Origin: Alteromonas profundi
GTDB lineage: Bacteria > Pseudomonadota > Gammaproteobacteria > Enterobacterales > Alteromonadaceae
Direction: 5' to 3'
Assembly (NCBI RefSeq): GCF_010500865.1
Contig: NZ_JAAAWN010000007.1
Span: 56,255 to 120,254 of the forward strand
DNA: 64,000 bases
This document shows, in pieces, positions 1-7,372 of the stretch. The position numbers and the translations under genes were made by a program. Within the stretch, counting starts at the first letter, position 1, and every line of letters begins with the position of its first letter. Below the pieces are notes generated by a model. The model was not told where the DNA came from, did not search any database, and worked only from the letters and a program-made list of their open reading frames with translations.

Positions 1-33
1 GTAACAGGGGTTCGAATCCCCTAGGGGACGCCA
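1..33 (+). tRNA. tRNA-Glu, 3' end only (cut by window edge)
   Basis: The first 33 bases match base for base the 3' part (variable loop, T arm, acceptor 3' strand and encoded CCA) of the complete tRNA-Glu at 193-268. The 5' half lies outside the window. It is the upstream member of a tandem tRNA-Glu pair. Confidence 0.9.
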
Positions 34-192
34 TTTATATCGCGTCACAGTCGGTTAATACTGTGAAATAGGCTGGAGTTGTTAATCCAACTTCTGACTG
101 AAAAGTTAGTAAAATATGCAAGTTATTCGGTACACTGGTCAACATTGTTTACTAATAATATTGAAAGTTATGCTTTCAATGAATCATTTTCA

Positions 193-268
193 GTCCCCTT
201 CGTCTAGAGGCCTAGGACACCGCCCTTTCACGGCGGTAACAGGGGTTCGAATCCCCTAGGGGACGCCA
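193..268 (+). tRNA. tRNA-Glu (UUC)
   Basis: This 76-nt gene folds as a full cloverleaf. The 7-bp acceptor stem GTCCCCT/AGGGGAC is followed by the encoded GCCA end, the anticodon loop CTTTCAC gives anticodon UUC, and the T arm carries GGTTCGAATCC. It is nearly identical to E. coli tRNA-Glu. It lies about 160 bp after another tRNA-Glu copy and directly before a strong terminator, so it is probably the last gene of a tRNA transcript. Confidence 0.97.
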
Positions 269-271
269 TAT

Positions 272-303
272 AAAAAGACCAGCGCTTGCTGGTCTTTTTT
301 TTT
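272..303 (+). terminator. Rho-independent terminator of the tRNA-Glu transcript
   Basis: A 12-bp stem AAAAAGACCAGC/GCTGGTCTTTTT with a GCTT loop runs into a T tract. It starts 3 bp after the tRNA CCA end. Confidence 0.9.
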
Positions 304-402
304 GTCACGATTATTTTACTGCCTGCTATCTGCGTATTATTCTTTCCCCTTACAAGCGCTCATCATCTTGATACCATAAACGAAAATGCAAAGAGGATTT
401 TT

Positions 403-1305
403 ATGGAACACTATTTTATAGGCACGCCAGGTAAGCCTTGGGGCGCAGAAGAAAAAGAAGCGTGGCGAAACGCGCAGTCGATTAAAAGAAGCTATGCTGA
501 CGAAGTGGTAGTTAAACTATCTGTTCTGCCTAAAGGGTTTAAGCGCGTACAGTATGGTGCGTTACCTTATGATGAATCTCGCTACCCACTATACGCCGTG
601 GTGCCTGAATCTTTTGATGAGAGTAAACCTTCTGTATTGATTACCGGAGGTGTGCACGGATATGAGACCAGCGGTGTTCAAGGGGCATTGCAATTTATAA
701 ACGAATATTTAGAGCGCTACGCATCGAAGGCCAACGTGGTGGTGGCACCTTGTATCAGCCCTTGGGGTTATGAAACCATCAATAGATGGAACCCCTTAGC
801 TATCGATCCGAATCGTTCTTTTTACTCAGACTCGCCAGCCCCCGAGGCAGCGCAGATAATGACGTTTGTAGGATCCTTGCCCACCTCTTTCGATGTTCAT
901 ATAGATCTTCACGAGACGACGGATACCGATAATTCCGAATTTAGACCCGCCCTCGCTGCTAAAGAAGGCACAACTTATGAGGATTGGTCGATCCCAGATG
1001 GTTTTTATACCGTTGCGCCTACGGCTAATCCCCAGTTGGAATTCCAGCGCGCTATTATTGATGCGGTAAAAACTGTTACCCATATCGCGCCTTCGGATGA
1101 ACATGGAAAAATTATCGGTGCGGATGTGGTATCAGAAGGGGTTATTTGTTACGACAAAAAAGCTCTATTTTTGTGTGGGGGTATGACTGATGCCAAGTTT
1201 GTTACCACGACAGAAGTTTACCCAGACAGCGATAATGCGACACCGCAGGTATGTAATTTAGCCCAGATAGCAGCAGTTAAAGCCGCTATTTCAGCTATTG
1301 TGTAG
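403..1305 (+). CDS. M14-family zinc carboxypeptidase (AstE/AspA-like)
   Basis: A predicted 300-residue cytosolic metallocarboxypeptidase or deacylase. The zinc ligands are visible as HxxE (His85, Glu88 in TGGVHGYETS) and a later His in DVHIDLHET (about residue 170). The NRW...DPNR segment between them resembles the substrate-binding Asn-Arg of the family. The open frame extends upstream to a TTG at 286, but that lies within the tRNA terminator. The ATG at 403 has an AGAGGA ribosome site a few bases upstream and starts the conserved part, so it is preferred. The true substrate (peptide, N-acyl amino acid or other) cannot be read from sequence. It stands alone between the tRNA terminator and a downstream hairpin. 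Confidence 0.75.
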   Translation: MEHYFIGTPGKPWGAEEKEAWRNAQSIKRSYADEVVVKLSVLPKGFKRVQYGALPYDESRYPLYAVVPESFDESKPSVLITGGVHGYETSGVQGALQFINEYLERYASKANVVVAPCISPWGYETINRWNPLAIDPNRSFYSDSPAPEAAQIMTFVGSLPTSFDVHIDLHETTDTDNSEFRPALAAKEGTTYEDWSIPDGFYTVAPTANPQLEFQRAIIDAVKTVTHIAPSDEHGKIIGADVVSEGVICYDKKALFLCGGMTDAKFVTTTEVYPDSDNATPQVCNLAQIAAVKAAISAIV

Positions 1306-1337
1306 CGACTGTAGATAGAAAGACGTTTAGATGTTTG

Positions 1338-1365
1338 GACGTCTAAAGTTGTAATTTTAGACGTC
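1338..1365. terminator. Perfect stem-loop after the M14 gene, possible terminator
   Basis: The arms GACGTCTAAA and TTTAGACGTC form a 10-bp stem around an 8-nt loop, 32 bp after the carboxypeptidase stop. No long T run follows on the plus strand, so termination is uncertain. The sequence GGACGTC resembles, but is not, the GGACAGTC repeat found elsewhere in the window. Confidence 0.45.
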
Positions 1366-1404
1366 TAGATGTATATTTGTTTCTTCAATATGAAGGGGCA
1401 AGTT

Positions 1405-1626
1405 ATGTATTCGTTTTCAGCATTAATTTATGATGGGCTCCGCCAACAATTAGTTGCGGGGGAATTTAGTTCAAAAGACGCATTCAATCGCCACTTAAAC
1501 GATACCTTTGGCGTTCACGTGTGCCTTTGGCAGTGTCAGAATCCCTCAACACAAGTGGCCAGCCAAATAGAACGTATAACAAACGTGAAGAGCCCTAACG
1601 AAATAAACCCCAATAACCATGTCTGA
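1405..1626 (+). CDS. Small hypothetical protein, 73 aa
   Basis: I do not recognise this protein. The frame can be opened at 1369, but the ATG at 1405 is preceded by AAGGGG at good distance and begins the compact sequence MYSFSALIYDGL. It is soluble, has no signal peptide or membrane segment, and holds a GVHVCLWQCQ stretch with two Cys residues. Its stop overlaps the start of the DUF1289 gene by 8 bases (1619-1626), which suggests translational coupling and a shared operon. Confidence 0.6.
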   Translation: MYSFSALIYDGLRQQLVAGEFSSKDAFNRHLNDTFGVHVCLWQCQNPSTQVASQIERITNVKSPNEINPNNHV

Positions 1627-1819
1627 TTATTTAGATACTACTTCACCTTGCAGAGGCTGCTGCAAAGTAAACGAGCATGATACATGCATCGGCTGCCATC
1701 GTACGTTAGCCGAAATAGCTACCTGGTCAACGTTAACTAGTCAGCAAAAACACCGCATCAACCAACGCCTCATAAAGCCGAAGCCCACTCAAATCGCAAC
1801 TAAAATCGGACAGTCATAA
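1619..1819 (+). CDS. DUF1289 family Cys-rich protein
   Basis: A 66-residue protein with the DUF1289 (YdhL-type) pattern: SPCRGCCKVNEHDTCIGCHRT, in which paired Cys residues look like a metal-binding knuckle, followed by an EIATWSTLTSQQK segment typical of the family. Molecular function is unknown in the family. It overlaps the 73-aa gene by 8 bases. The last residues Gly-Gln-Ser and the stop are encoded by a copy of the GGACAGTC repeat at 1808-1815, so the repeat has formed the 3' end of the gene. The extension after RLIKPK is probably not functional. Confidence 0.85.
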   Translation: MSDYLDTTSPCRGCCKVNEHDTCIGCHRTLAEIATWSTLTSQQKHRINQRLIKPKPTQIATKIGQS

Positions 1820-1913
1820 ATCGTAAAGTAGGACAGTCGCAATTAACCCAACTTTCGTAAAGTTGGACAGTCACAATTAAATCCTAAAGTTGAAATCCTA
1901 AAGTTGGACAGTC
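1808..1913 (+). repeat. Cluster 1 of the GGACAGTC repeat (4 copies, direct)
   Basis: Exact GGACAGTC copies begin at 1808, 1831, 1865 and 1906, all in the same direction. They sit in related A/T-rich contexts such as GTAAAGTTGGACAGTC and AAAGTAGGACAGTC. The first lies inside the end of the DUF1289 gene. The rest of the gap to dusC (1914-2084) holds nothing else I recognise beyond the presumed dusC promoter region. Confidence 0.8.
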
Positions 1914-2084
1914 GCAATAGGATTCATTTAGCTAATAGTTATCGTATGTTTACTTTTGTCATATGCGCTATACATCGCGCGACTACTTGTCTTTATCGGT
2001 TTACGAATTTCATGGCCAGCTATATGGGATTTTGCTACACTCTCGCGCCCAATTTTTGACCTTTACTGAGCGAATAACACTGTC

Positions 2085-3038
2085 ATGAAAATAATGTTGG
2101 CCCCGATGGAGGGAGTCGTTGATCACCTGATGAGAGATATGCTTACTCGCGTAGGCGGGTTTGACCAATGTGTGACAGAGTTTGTTCGCGTGGTAGAGCA
2201 AAAACTACCGAAAAAAACCTTCTATCGGATTTGCCCAGAATTGGCGAACGGAGGAAAAACACCTTCCGGCGTTCCAGTACGCGTTCAATTATTAGGGCAG
2301 CACCCTCAGTGGCTTGCTGAAAATGCACTAACTGCAATTGAATTGGGCTCTCCTGGTGTAGACTTAAACTTCGGGTGTCCAGCAAAAACAGTAAACAAGA
2401 GTAAAGGGGGCGCAGTCTTACTAAAAGATACGCAAACACTTTATGACATAGTGAAAGCTGTACGAAGCGCTGTGGACGATTCTCAACCCGTTTCTGCCAA
2501 GATTAGACTAGGGTTTGAAGATAAGTCATTAGCAATCGAAAATGCGTGCGCTATAGCCGAGGCTGGGGCATCAGAGCTAGTCGTTCACGCGCGTACCAAG
2601 GTGGAAGGCTATAAGCCACCTGCCTATTGGGAGTGGATAGCGAAAATTAAATCCCATACATCTATTCCGCTTGTGGCAAATGGCGAGATCTGGAGTGAGC
2701 AGAATGCACTTCAATGTAAACAAGAATCGGGTTGCGACAACTTAATGGTAGGGCGTGGTGCACTTGCGTTGCCCAATTTAGCAAAGTGTATCCGCGATGG
2801 TGAGACGCCGATGCCATGGCCAGAAGTCGCGGCGTTACTTATTCAATATTCTGGCTTTGAGATTTATGGCGATAAAGGACGATATTATCCTAACCGCATT
2901 AAACAGTGGTGTGGTTACCTTAAAAGACAGTATTTGGAAGCGGAAGTGTTATTCAATGACATTCGTCGCCTTACCAATGCGCAAGAAATCGTTGATGTAC
3001 TACGCCGTCAAACTGAACTAGAGTCATACGCTACGTAG
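2085..3038 (+). CDS. dusC: tRNA-dihydrouridine(16) synthase DusC
   Basis: A 317-residue FMN-dependent enzyme, close to the 315 residues of E. coli DusC, that reduces uridine 16 in the tRNA D loop with NADPH. The N-terminal LAPMEGVVD motif binds FMN, and the catalytic Cys98 sits in VDLNFGCPAKTVNKSKGGA. Later family motifs are VHARTK and LVANGEIW, and NLMVGRGAL completes the TIM barrel. The C-terminal helical tRNA-binding domain (about 240-317) has the DusC-type YYPNRIKQW segment. DusC is preferred over DusA/DusB because of LAPMEGVVDHLMR and the length. It is monocistronic. Confidence 0.92.
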   Translation: MKIMLAPMEGVVDHLMRDMLTRVGGFDQCVTEFVRVVEQKLPKKTFYRICPELANGGKTPSGVPVRVQLLGQHPQWLAENALTAIELGSPGVDLNFGCPAKTVNKSKGGAVLLKDTQTLYDIVKAVRSAVDDSQPVSAKIRLGFEDKSLAIENACAIAEAGASELVVHARTKVEGYKPPAYWEWIAKIKSHTSIPLVANGEIWSEQNALQCKQESGCDNLMVGRGALALPNLAKCIRDGETPMPWPEVAALLIQYSGFEIYGDKGRYYPNRIKQWCGYLKRQYLEAEVLFNDIRRLTNAQEIVDVLRRQTELESYAT

Positions 3039-3137
3039 TTACGTACTTGTTACCACACTTACATTTAGCTAATCTTGGGAAACGCTGATAATTAGCGACA
3101 GAAATTCCAAGAATAACTAAATAAGTGCGGGGCACAC

Positions 3138-4571
3138 ATGAACATCAAACCAAGCAAGCTAATGCTGGCTATGGCTTGTTTTTGCTCGTTAGTCGTTACA
3201 GGTTGCAGTAATGATGATACGCAGAAGCAAAATCAAGAAGCTAAAGTTGCCATTAATCCAGACCCTTACCCGAGTACCTACACGCCAATTCCCGGTGAGC
3301 CGACGGTTATTACCAATGTCACCATTTTGGATGGTATAGGCAATAAAATTGAAAAAGGGGCTATTTACTTTTCCGATGGGAAAATAGTCGCCATAGCCGA
3401 TACAGAAGGCGGCGAGTCACTCGACATTCCAAAAGGAACACAAACCATAGATGGAAGTGGGAAATGGCTAACGCCAGGTATTATAGATAACCACAGTCAT
3501 CTAGGTGTTTATCCGTCTCCCTCCACGCATTCGCATTCTGATGGCAACGAAATGACGAGCCCAGTTACCGCTCAGGTATGGGCAGAACATTCTGTATGGC
3601 CACAGGACCCCGGTTTTACCCGTGCACTCGCAGGAGGCGTTACCACATTACAAATACTGCCTGGTTCCGCTAACTTAGTTGGTGGCCGCTCGGTGGTGCT
3701 CAAGAACCTGCCTAATCGCACTATGCAATCTATGAAATTTCCAGGCGCGCCGTATGGAATGAAAATGGCGTGTGGCGAGAACCCTAAACGCGTTTACGGT
3801 AGTAAAGGCGGGCCAATGACAAGAATGGGCAATGTTGCAGGCTACCGGCAAGCATGGGCCGATGCACAAGATTATATGCGACAATGGGAACGCTACGAAG
3901 AAGACTTCGACGCGGGGAAAGATCCTACACCCCCAAAACGTAACTTAAAATTAGAAACATTAGCAGGCGTATTAAGTGGAGATATACTTGTACATATGCA
4001 CTGTTACCGTGCCGATGAAATGACGGTAATGATGGATGTAATGAAAGAATTCGATTACAAAATAGGCACCTTTCATCATGCTGTAGAAGCTTATAAAATT
4101 GCAGATAAATTAAAAGAAAATAACGTATGTTCAGCCATGTGGGCCGACTGGTGGGGCTTTAAAATGGAAGCCTACGATGGTATTCGTGAAAATATCCCTG
4201 CCGTCCATGCGGCGGGAGCATGCGCTATTGTGCACTCAGATAGCGACCTAGGTATTCAACGCTTGAATCAAGAAGCTGCGAAGGCCTGGTCGGATGGAAA
4301 AAGAGCGGGGCTCGATATTTCAATTGCTGAAGCGTGGGTTTGGCTAGCCTCAAATCCTGCAAAATCGCTAGGAATATTTGATAAAACAGGTTCGTTAGAA
4401 GCCGGTAAACAAGCTGATATTGTATTGTGGAGTGGTAATCCCTTTTCAACGTATACAAAAGCTGAACACGTATATATTGACGGAGGTCTGGCGTATTCAA
4501 TGGATGAACCCACAACATGGCCAGTCAGTGACTTTGAAATTGGCCAAGTAGGCGAAGGAGATAGCAAATGA
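3138..4571 (+). CDS. Amidohydrolase-family lipoprotein
   Basis: A 477-residue imidazolonepropionase-like amidohydrolase. The signal peptide ends in a lipobox (VVTGC, Cys23), so it should be anchored in the envelope. The N-terminal beta-sandwich strand (ITNVTILDGIGNKIEKGAI) is followed by the metal-site motif TPGIIDNHSHLG (HxH). Further on come MHCYRADEM and FHHAVEA, where His ligands of the TIM barrel are expected, then IVHSDSDLG with the terminal catalytic Asp. The C-terminal GSLEAGKQADIVLWSGNPF strand is typical of the family. The substrate is unknown; related proteins include peptidase and imidase types. Its last 4 bases (ATGA) overlap the next amidohydrolase, so the two are translationally coupled. 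Confidence 0.85.
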   Translation: MNIKPSKLMLAMACFCSLVVTGCSNDDTQKQNQEAKVAINPDPYPSTYTPIPGEPTVITNVTILDGIGNKIEKGAIYFSDGKIVAIADTEGGESLDIPKGTQTIDGSGKWLTPGIIDNHSHLGVYPSPSTHSHSDGNEMTSPVTAQVWAEHSVWPQDPGFTRALAGGVTTLQILPGSANLVGGRSVVLKNLPNRTMQSMKFPGAPYGMKMACGENPKRVYGSKGGPMTRMGNVAGYRQAWADAQDYMRQWERYEEDFDAGKDPTPPKRNLKLETLAGVLSGDILVHMHCYRADEMTVMMDVMKEFDYKIGTFHHAVEAYKIADKLKENNVCSAMWADWWGFKMEAYDGIRENIPAVHAAGACAIVHSDSDLGIQRLNQEAAKAWSDGKRAGLDISIAEAWVWLASNPAKSLGIFDKTGSLEAGKQADIVLWSGNPFSTYTKAEHVYIDGGLAYSMDEPTTWPVSDFEIGQVGEGDSK

Positions 4572-5848
4572 AACGCTTTACTATTTTGATTTCGAGCTTC
4601 TTTTTCGCAGCCTCCCTGCAAGCTGAAAACATCGCAATCGTCGGGGGTAAAATTCATACCATGGGAGAACAGGGCGTACTCGAAAACGGCTCGGTTCTTA
4701 TCAAAAATGGAAAGGTAGAGAAGATATCAAAAGGGTTTGTTGCGCCCGATGATTACACCGTTATTGATGCCACAGGGAAAGTAGTAACCCCTGGGTTTAT
4801 CGGTGCGTACACATCTTTAGGCTTAGTGGAGGTATCTTCATCTTCAGGTGTGGTAGATGCAAGTATTGGACAGTCGCCAATTACCAAAACAGGCGCCGCC
4901 CTTGATGTCAGTTACAGCATTAACCCAGACTCTTCGCTATTTAATATTACGCGGCTTGAGGGAATGACATCGGCGGCTACAGGTATGATGAGCTCAGACT
5001 ATTTGTTCAGCGGCCAAGGTGCAGTTATATCCCTAGCTGGAAAAACGCCTATCTTGAAATCAAGTGCTTTTATCACTGTAGATGTGGGCAGTGGGGGTGC
5101 AGAGATTAGTGGCGGCTCGCGTGCATCGTTGTGGGTGATGTTAGAAAGCGCGATTAAAGAAGTAGAAAAACTAGAAACCCCGCTAACTCCAGCTAAAGCA
5201 TGGTTTGGGGTTAACGCTCGTGAAGATGTAAGCGCCTTAAAGAGTGTGATAACGGGGGAAACACCCCTACTTATGAAGGCTGATAGGGCTGCGGATATTA
5301 GACAAGTGGTGGCATTTAAAGAGCGTCACCCGAATATTAACGTTGTACTGGTGCATGGGGTAGAGGCATGGCGTGAAGCTGAGGCACTCGCAAAGGCTAA
5401 TATACCTGTGATAATTGACCCCGAATACAATCTACCTGGTGGGTTTGATCAAATGGGCGCAACACTGTCCAATGCCGCCCGACTTGAAGCCGCTGGGGTA
5501 GATGTGGCTATTGGCATGGACACTCATAATATTCGTTTAGCGGCGCAGCATGCGGGTAATGCAGTAGCCAATGGATTATCTTACGAGGCAGGGCTTGCTA
5601 GCTTGACCAGAGTGCCAGCGCAAATATTTGGTATGCAAGCGTCTCTAGGCCAACTGGTTGAAGGCGCAAAAGCTGACATAGTTGTGTGGAGTGGTGATCC
5701 TTTGGAAGTCACCGAGTCAGCTGAGGTGGTGATCATTAATGGTGAATTTATAGATATGGAATCAAGGCAAACTAAATTACGCGATAGATATCTGAAATTA
5801 CAGCGAGGCGGTAGCACCAACCCGTCATTTTATATCAGAAAAGAATGA
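4568..5848 (+). CDS. Amidohydrolase-fold periplasmic protein lacking the HxH metal motif
   Basis: A 426-residue partner of the upstream amidohydrolase, with a cleavable signal peptide (cut after ...SLQA). The fold markers are present: IAIVGGKIHTMGEQG at the start and LVEGAKADIVVWSGDPLEV at the end. Where the upstream protein has GIIDNHSHLG, this one has GFIGAYTSLG, so both His residues of the first metal-binding motif are missing. VHGVEAW and GMDTHNIRLA keep a His and an Asp. It may bind metal differently, act only in a complex with its neighbour, or be catalytically dead. The 4-base overlap with the upstream gene supports a heteromeric pair. An inverted-repeat stem-loop follows. Confidence 0.82.
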   Translation: MKRFTILISSFFFAASLQAENIAIVGGKIHTMGEQGVLENGSVLIKNGKVEKISKGFVAPDDYTVIDATGKVVTPGFIGAYTSLGLVEVSSSSGVVDASIGQSPITKTGAALDVSYSINPDSSLFNITRLEGMTSAATGMMSSDYLFSGQGAVISLAGKTPILKSSAFITVDVGSGGAEISGGSRASLWVMLESAIKEVEKLETPLTPAKAWFGVNAREDVSALKSVITGETPLLMKADRAADIRQVVAFKERHPNINVVLVHGVEAWREAEALAKANIPVIIDPEYNLPGGFDQMGATLSNAARLEAAGVDVAIGMDTHNIRLAAQHAGNAVANGLSYEAGLASLTRVPAQIFGMQASLGQLVEGAKADIVVWSGDPLEVTESAEVVIINGEFIDMESRQTKLRDRYLKLQRGGSTNPSFYIRKE

Positions 5849-5870
5849 AGAGGAAACCGAAGAGAAAACC

Positions 5871-5905
5871 GGACAGTCTAAATTTTATTAGACTGTCCAA
5901 TTTTT
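5871..5905 (+). terminator. Stem-loop built from two inverted GGACAGTC copies, likely terminator
   Basis: GGACAGTCTAA (5871-5881) and TTAGACTGTCC (5888-5898) form a perfect 11-bp stem with the 6-nt loop ATTTTA, followed by AATTTTT. It lies 22 bp after the amidohydrolase operon. A degenerate copy, GACTGTCT, follows at 5933. The rest of the gap to 6107 holds a small hairpin (ACGTATG/CATACGT, 6041-6057) and nothing else recognised. Confidence 0.6.
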
Positions 5906-6107
5906 GAATTTTTGCAATCGAAAACTAGTTTCGACTGTCTAAAGAGAATGTAGGTAGAAGCTTTCTTTCAATCTTAACTAGCAAACTTACGAAAAGCTGA
6001 GGGCAAGGTAGACATTTTTATCTTTTAGGGGCGAAACTTAACGTATGACGCATACGTGCGCCTCTCCCTATCGAGAAAAGTTAGCTTACCAAACGGAGCG
6101 TAAAGGT

Positions 6108-6130
6108 AAACGCTACATAAAGTAGCGTTT
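6108..6130. repeat. Hairpin at the 3' end of the RAYT gene
   Basis: AAACGCTAC (6108-6116) and GTAGCGTTT (6122-6130) form a 9-bp perfect stem with the loop ATAAA. The transposase stop codon lies inside the left arm. RAYT genes are often flanked by REP-type hairpins that they recognise, so this may be such an element, or a simple terminator. Confidence 0.5.
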
Positions 6131-7090
6131 AGCATTTGTTATATGAGGGCGTCGTCCATAGTTGCACTGGCGGGTAAAATTTCCAATACATAAGGGGCTT
6201 CCTACAGGGCCACTGAACTTCGCTTCCAGTTGCGTTGATACCGTCAACCAGGCTGATGATTTCATTTTTAGTCGGTCTAAAATAGGGGCAAGTTTCTGAC
6301 ATATATAACCCCTTTTATCTTCCCGTACGGCACGGCCAGTTTCATCCACTAACGTTAAGTAGTCTACCAAAGAAATAGGCAGGGGGTTGTCATTCTCAGA
6401 ACTGCAACCATCGAAAAATGGCTTTAAATAACGGGGCGTTTTCCCAGCTCTATCGGCGTTAATTCTGTAGCGAATACTGGTGAAATGAGAATCTTCTGGT
6501 GATTTTGCGAGTCTAGCTCTTACGGGATTAAGATCTGTATAGGCCATAGCAGCTATCACTGCTTTTTCATTTAGAAGAGCCTGTGAGCGAAAGCGGCGTT
6601 CCCAAAAATAACCTGTGCAGTTATCTTCTTTATTTGCGCGCCGCGCAATATATTCATTCAACAAGCGCATGAACCAACTAACACTGCATAATCGCTCTCG
6701 GTATTGTGCAGCATATTCCATAACCAGCGTGTATTCAGTCTCAGATAAAGACGCTTCATCTTGTAAGTAACGCTGTACCACAGAAGGGCACTTGTAAAAG
6801 CTACGCCACCTTAGCAACACCTCGTCCATGCTCCAATTGTAGGCTTTGGCTTTAGCAACATGAACGACAAGATGGGTATGATTGTGCATTACCGCATACG
6901 CACATAGCTCAATTGCAAATACGCGGGTAAGTTGATGGAGTCTGTCTTCCACCCATTGTCTTCGATGCTCAAAGTTTTTCCCACTCACACTATCTTTACC
7001 GCACAGAAAAGACTGCCTAACACAGCGTGAAGTGCAGTGGTAAAAAGGGGTTACATCAAGGTTAATTTGTTTATATCGCGGTAAAGGCAT
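6113..7090 (-). CDS. REP-associated tyrosine transposase (RAYT, Y1/IS200-like fold)
   Basis: A 325-residue single-strand DNA transposase-like protein. The HUH-type motif appears as AVMHNHTHLVVHV (His71, His73). A Tyr-containing helix LLNEYIARRANKED carries the probable catalytic Tyr. The segment GYFWERRFRSQALL followed by AYTDLNPVRARL is the RAYT signature. It lacks the paired orfB and defined ends of IS200/IS605 elements, which fits a domesticated, single-copy RAYT. A C-terminal extension of roughly 110 residues (after RAGKTPRYLKPF) may serve DNA recognition. It is surrounded by hairpins and lies about 200 bp from copies of the GGACAGTC repeat. It appears intact. Confidence 0.85.
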   Translation of the reverse strand: MPLPRYKQINLDVTPFYHCTSRCVRQSFLCGKDSVSGKNFEHRRQWVEDRLHQLTRVFAIELCAYAVMHNHTHLVVHVAKAKAYNWSMDEVLLRWRSFYKCPSVVQRYLQDEASLSETEYTLVMEYAAQYRERLCSVSWFMRLLNEYIARRANKEDNCTGYFWERRFRSQALLNEKAVIAAMAYTDLNPVRARLAKSPEDSHFTSIRYRINADRAGKTPRYLKPFFDGCSSENDNPLPISLVDYLTLVDETGRAVREDKRGYICQKLAPILDRLKMKSSAWLTVSTQLEAKFSGPVGSPLCIGNFTRQCNYGRRPHITNAKRYFM

Positions 7091-7166
7091 GTCCGTATCT
7101 CGGTTGTTGACCCGATACGATTATGCGCTCTTACCGCGCTATTGATACTGTGCTTGAGTACGGTTT

Positions 7167-7346
7167 TTACACGTAAATATCTATTGAACTACCCACGGGT
7201 GAATTATAGTTAGCTTCTGTTGGTTGTACTTTTTGTACCGGCTCAACAACTTGCTGTGGCTGTACACCTCCATGTTGCCCAGTATTTGAAGGTGTATTTT
7301 GAACTATGGTAGATACCGGCGTAGCGTTGATTGGTGAGATGTCCAT
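7167..7346 (-). CDS. Small uncharacterised protein, 59 aa
   Basis: A short reading frame on the minus strand: it starts MDISPINATPVSTIV, has a Gln/Val-rich middle (GGVQPQQVVEPVQKVQP) and ends SPVGSSIDIYV. The ATG has a TGAGG ribosome site a few bases upstream, and the frame lies 26 bp after the tesA stop on the same strand, which suggests cotranscription. The MDIS... start and the ...IDIY/VDV-type end recall the small putative motility protein family (YjfB type), but the likeness is weak. No signal peptide or membrane segment is present. It looks disordered. Confidence 0.6.
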   Translation of the reverse strand: MDISPINATPVSTIVQNTPSNTGQHGGVQPQQVVEPVQKVQPTEANYNSPVGSSIDIYV

Positions 7347-7372
7347 AAAGCCTCATTTATTCGCGTAGGTAA

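Noticed and set aside
286..402. N-terminal extension of the M14 gene from a TTG at 286
   Set aside because: It would start inside the tRNA terminator hairpin, and a good ribosome site and ATG exist at 403.
5871..5940. Insertion sequence ends flanking the RAYT gene
   Set aside because: No matching terminal inverted repeats or target duplication bracket 6113-7090; the inverted pair is on one side only.
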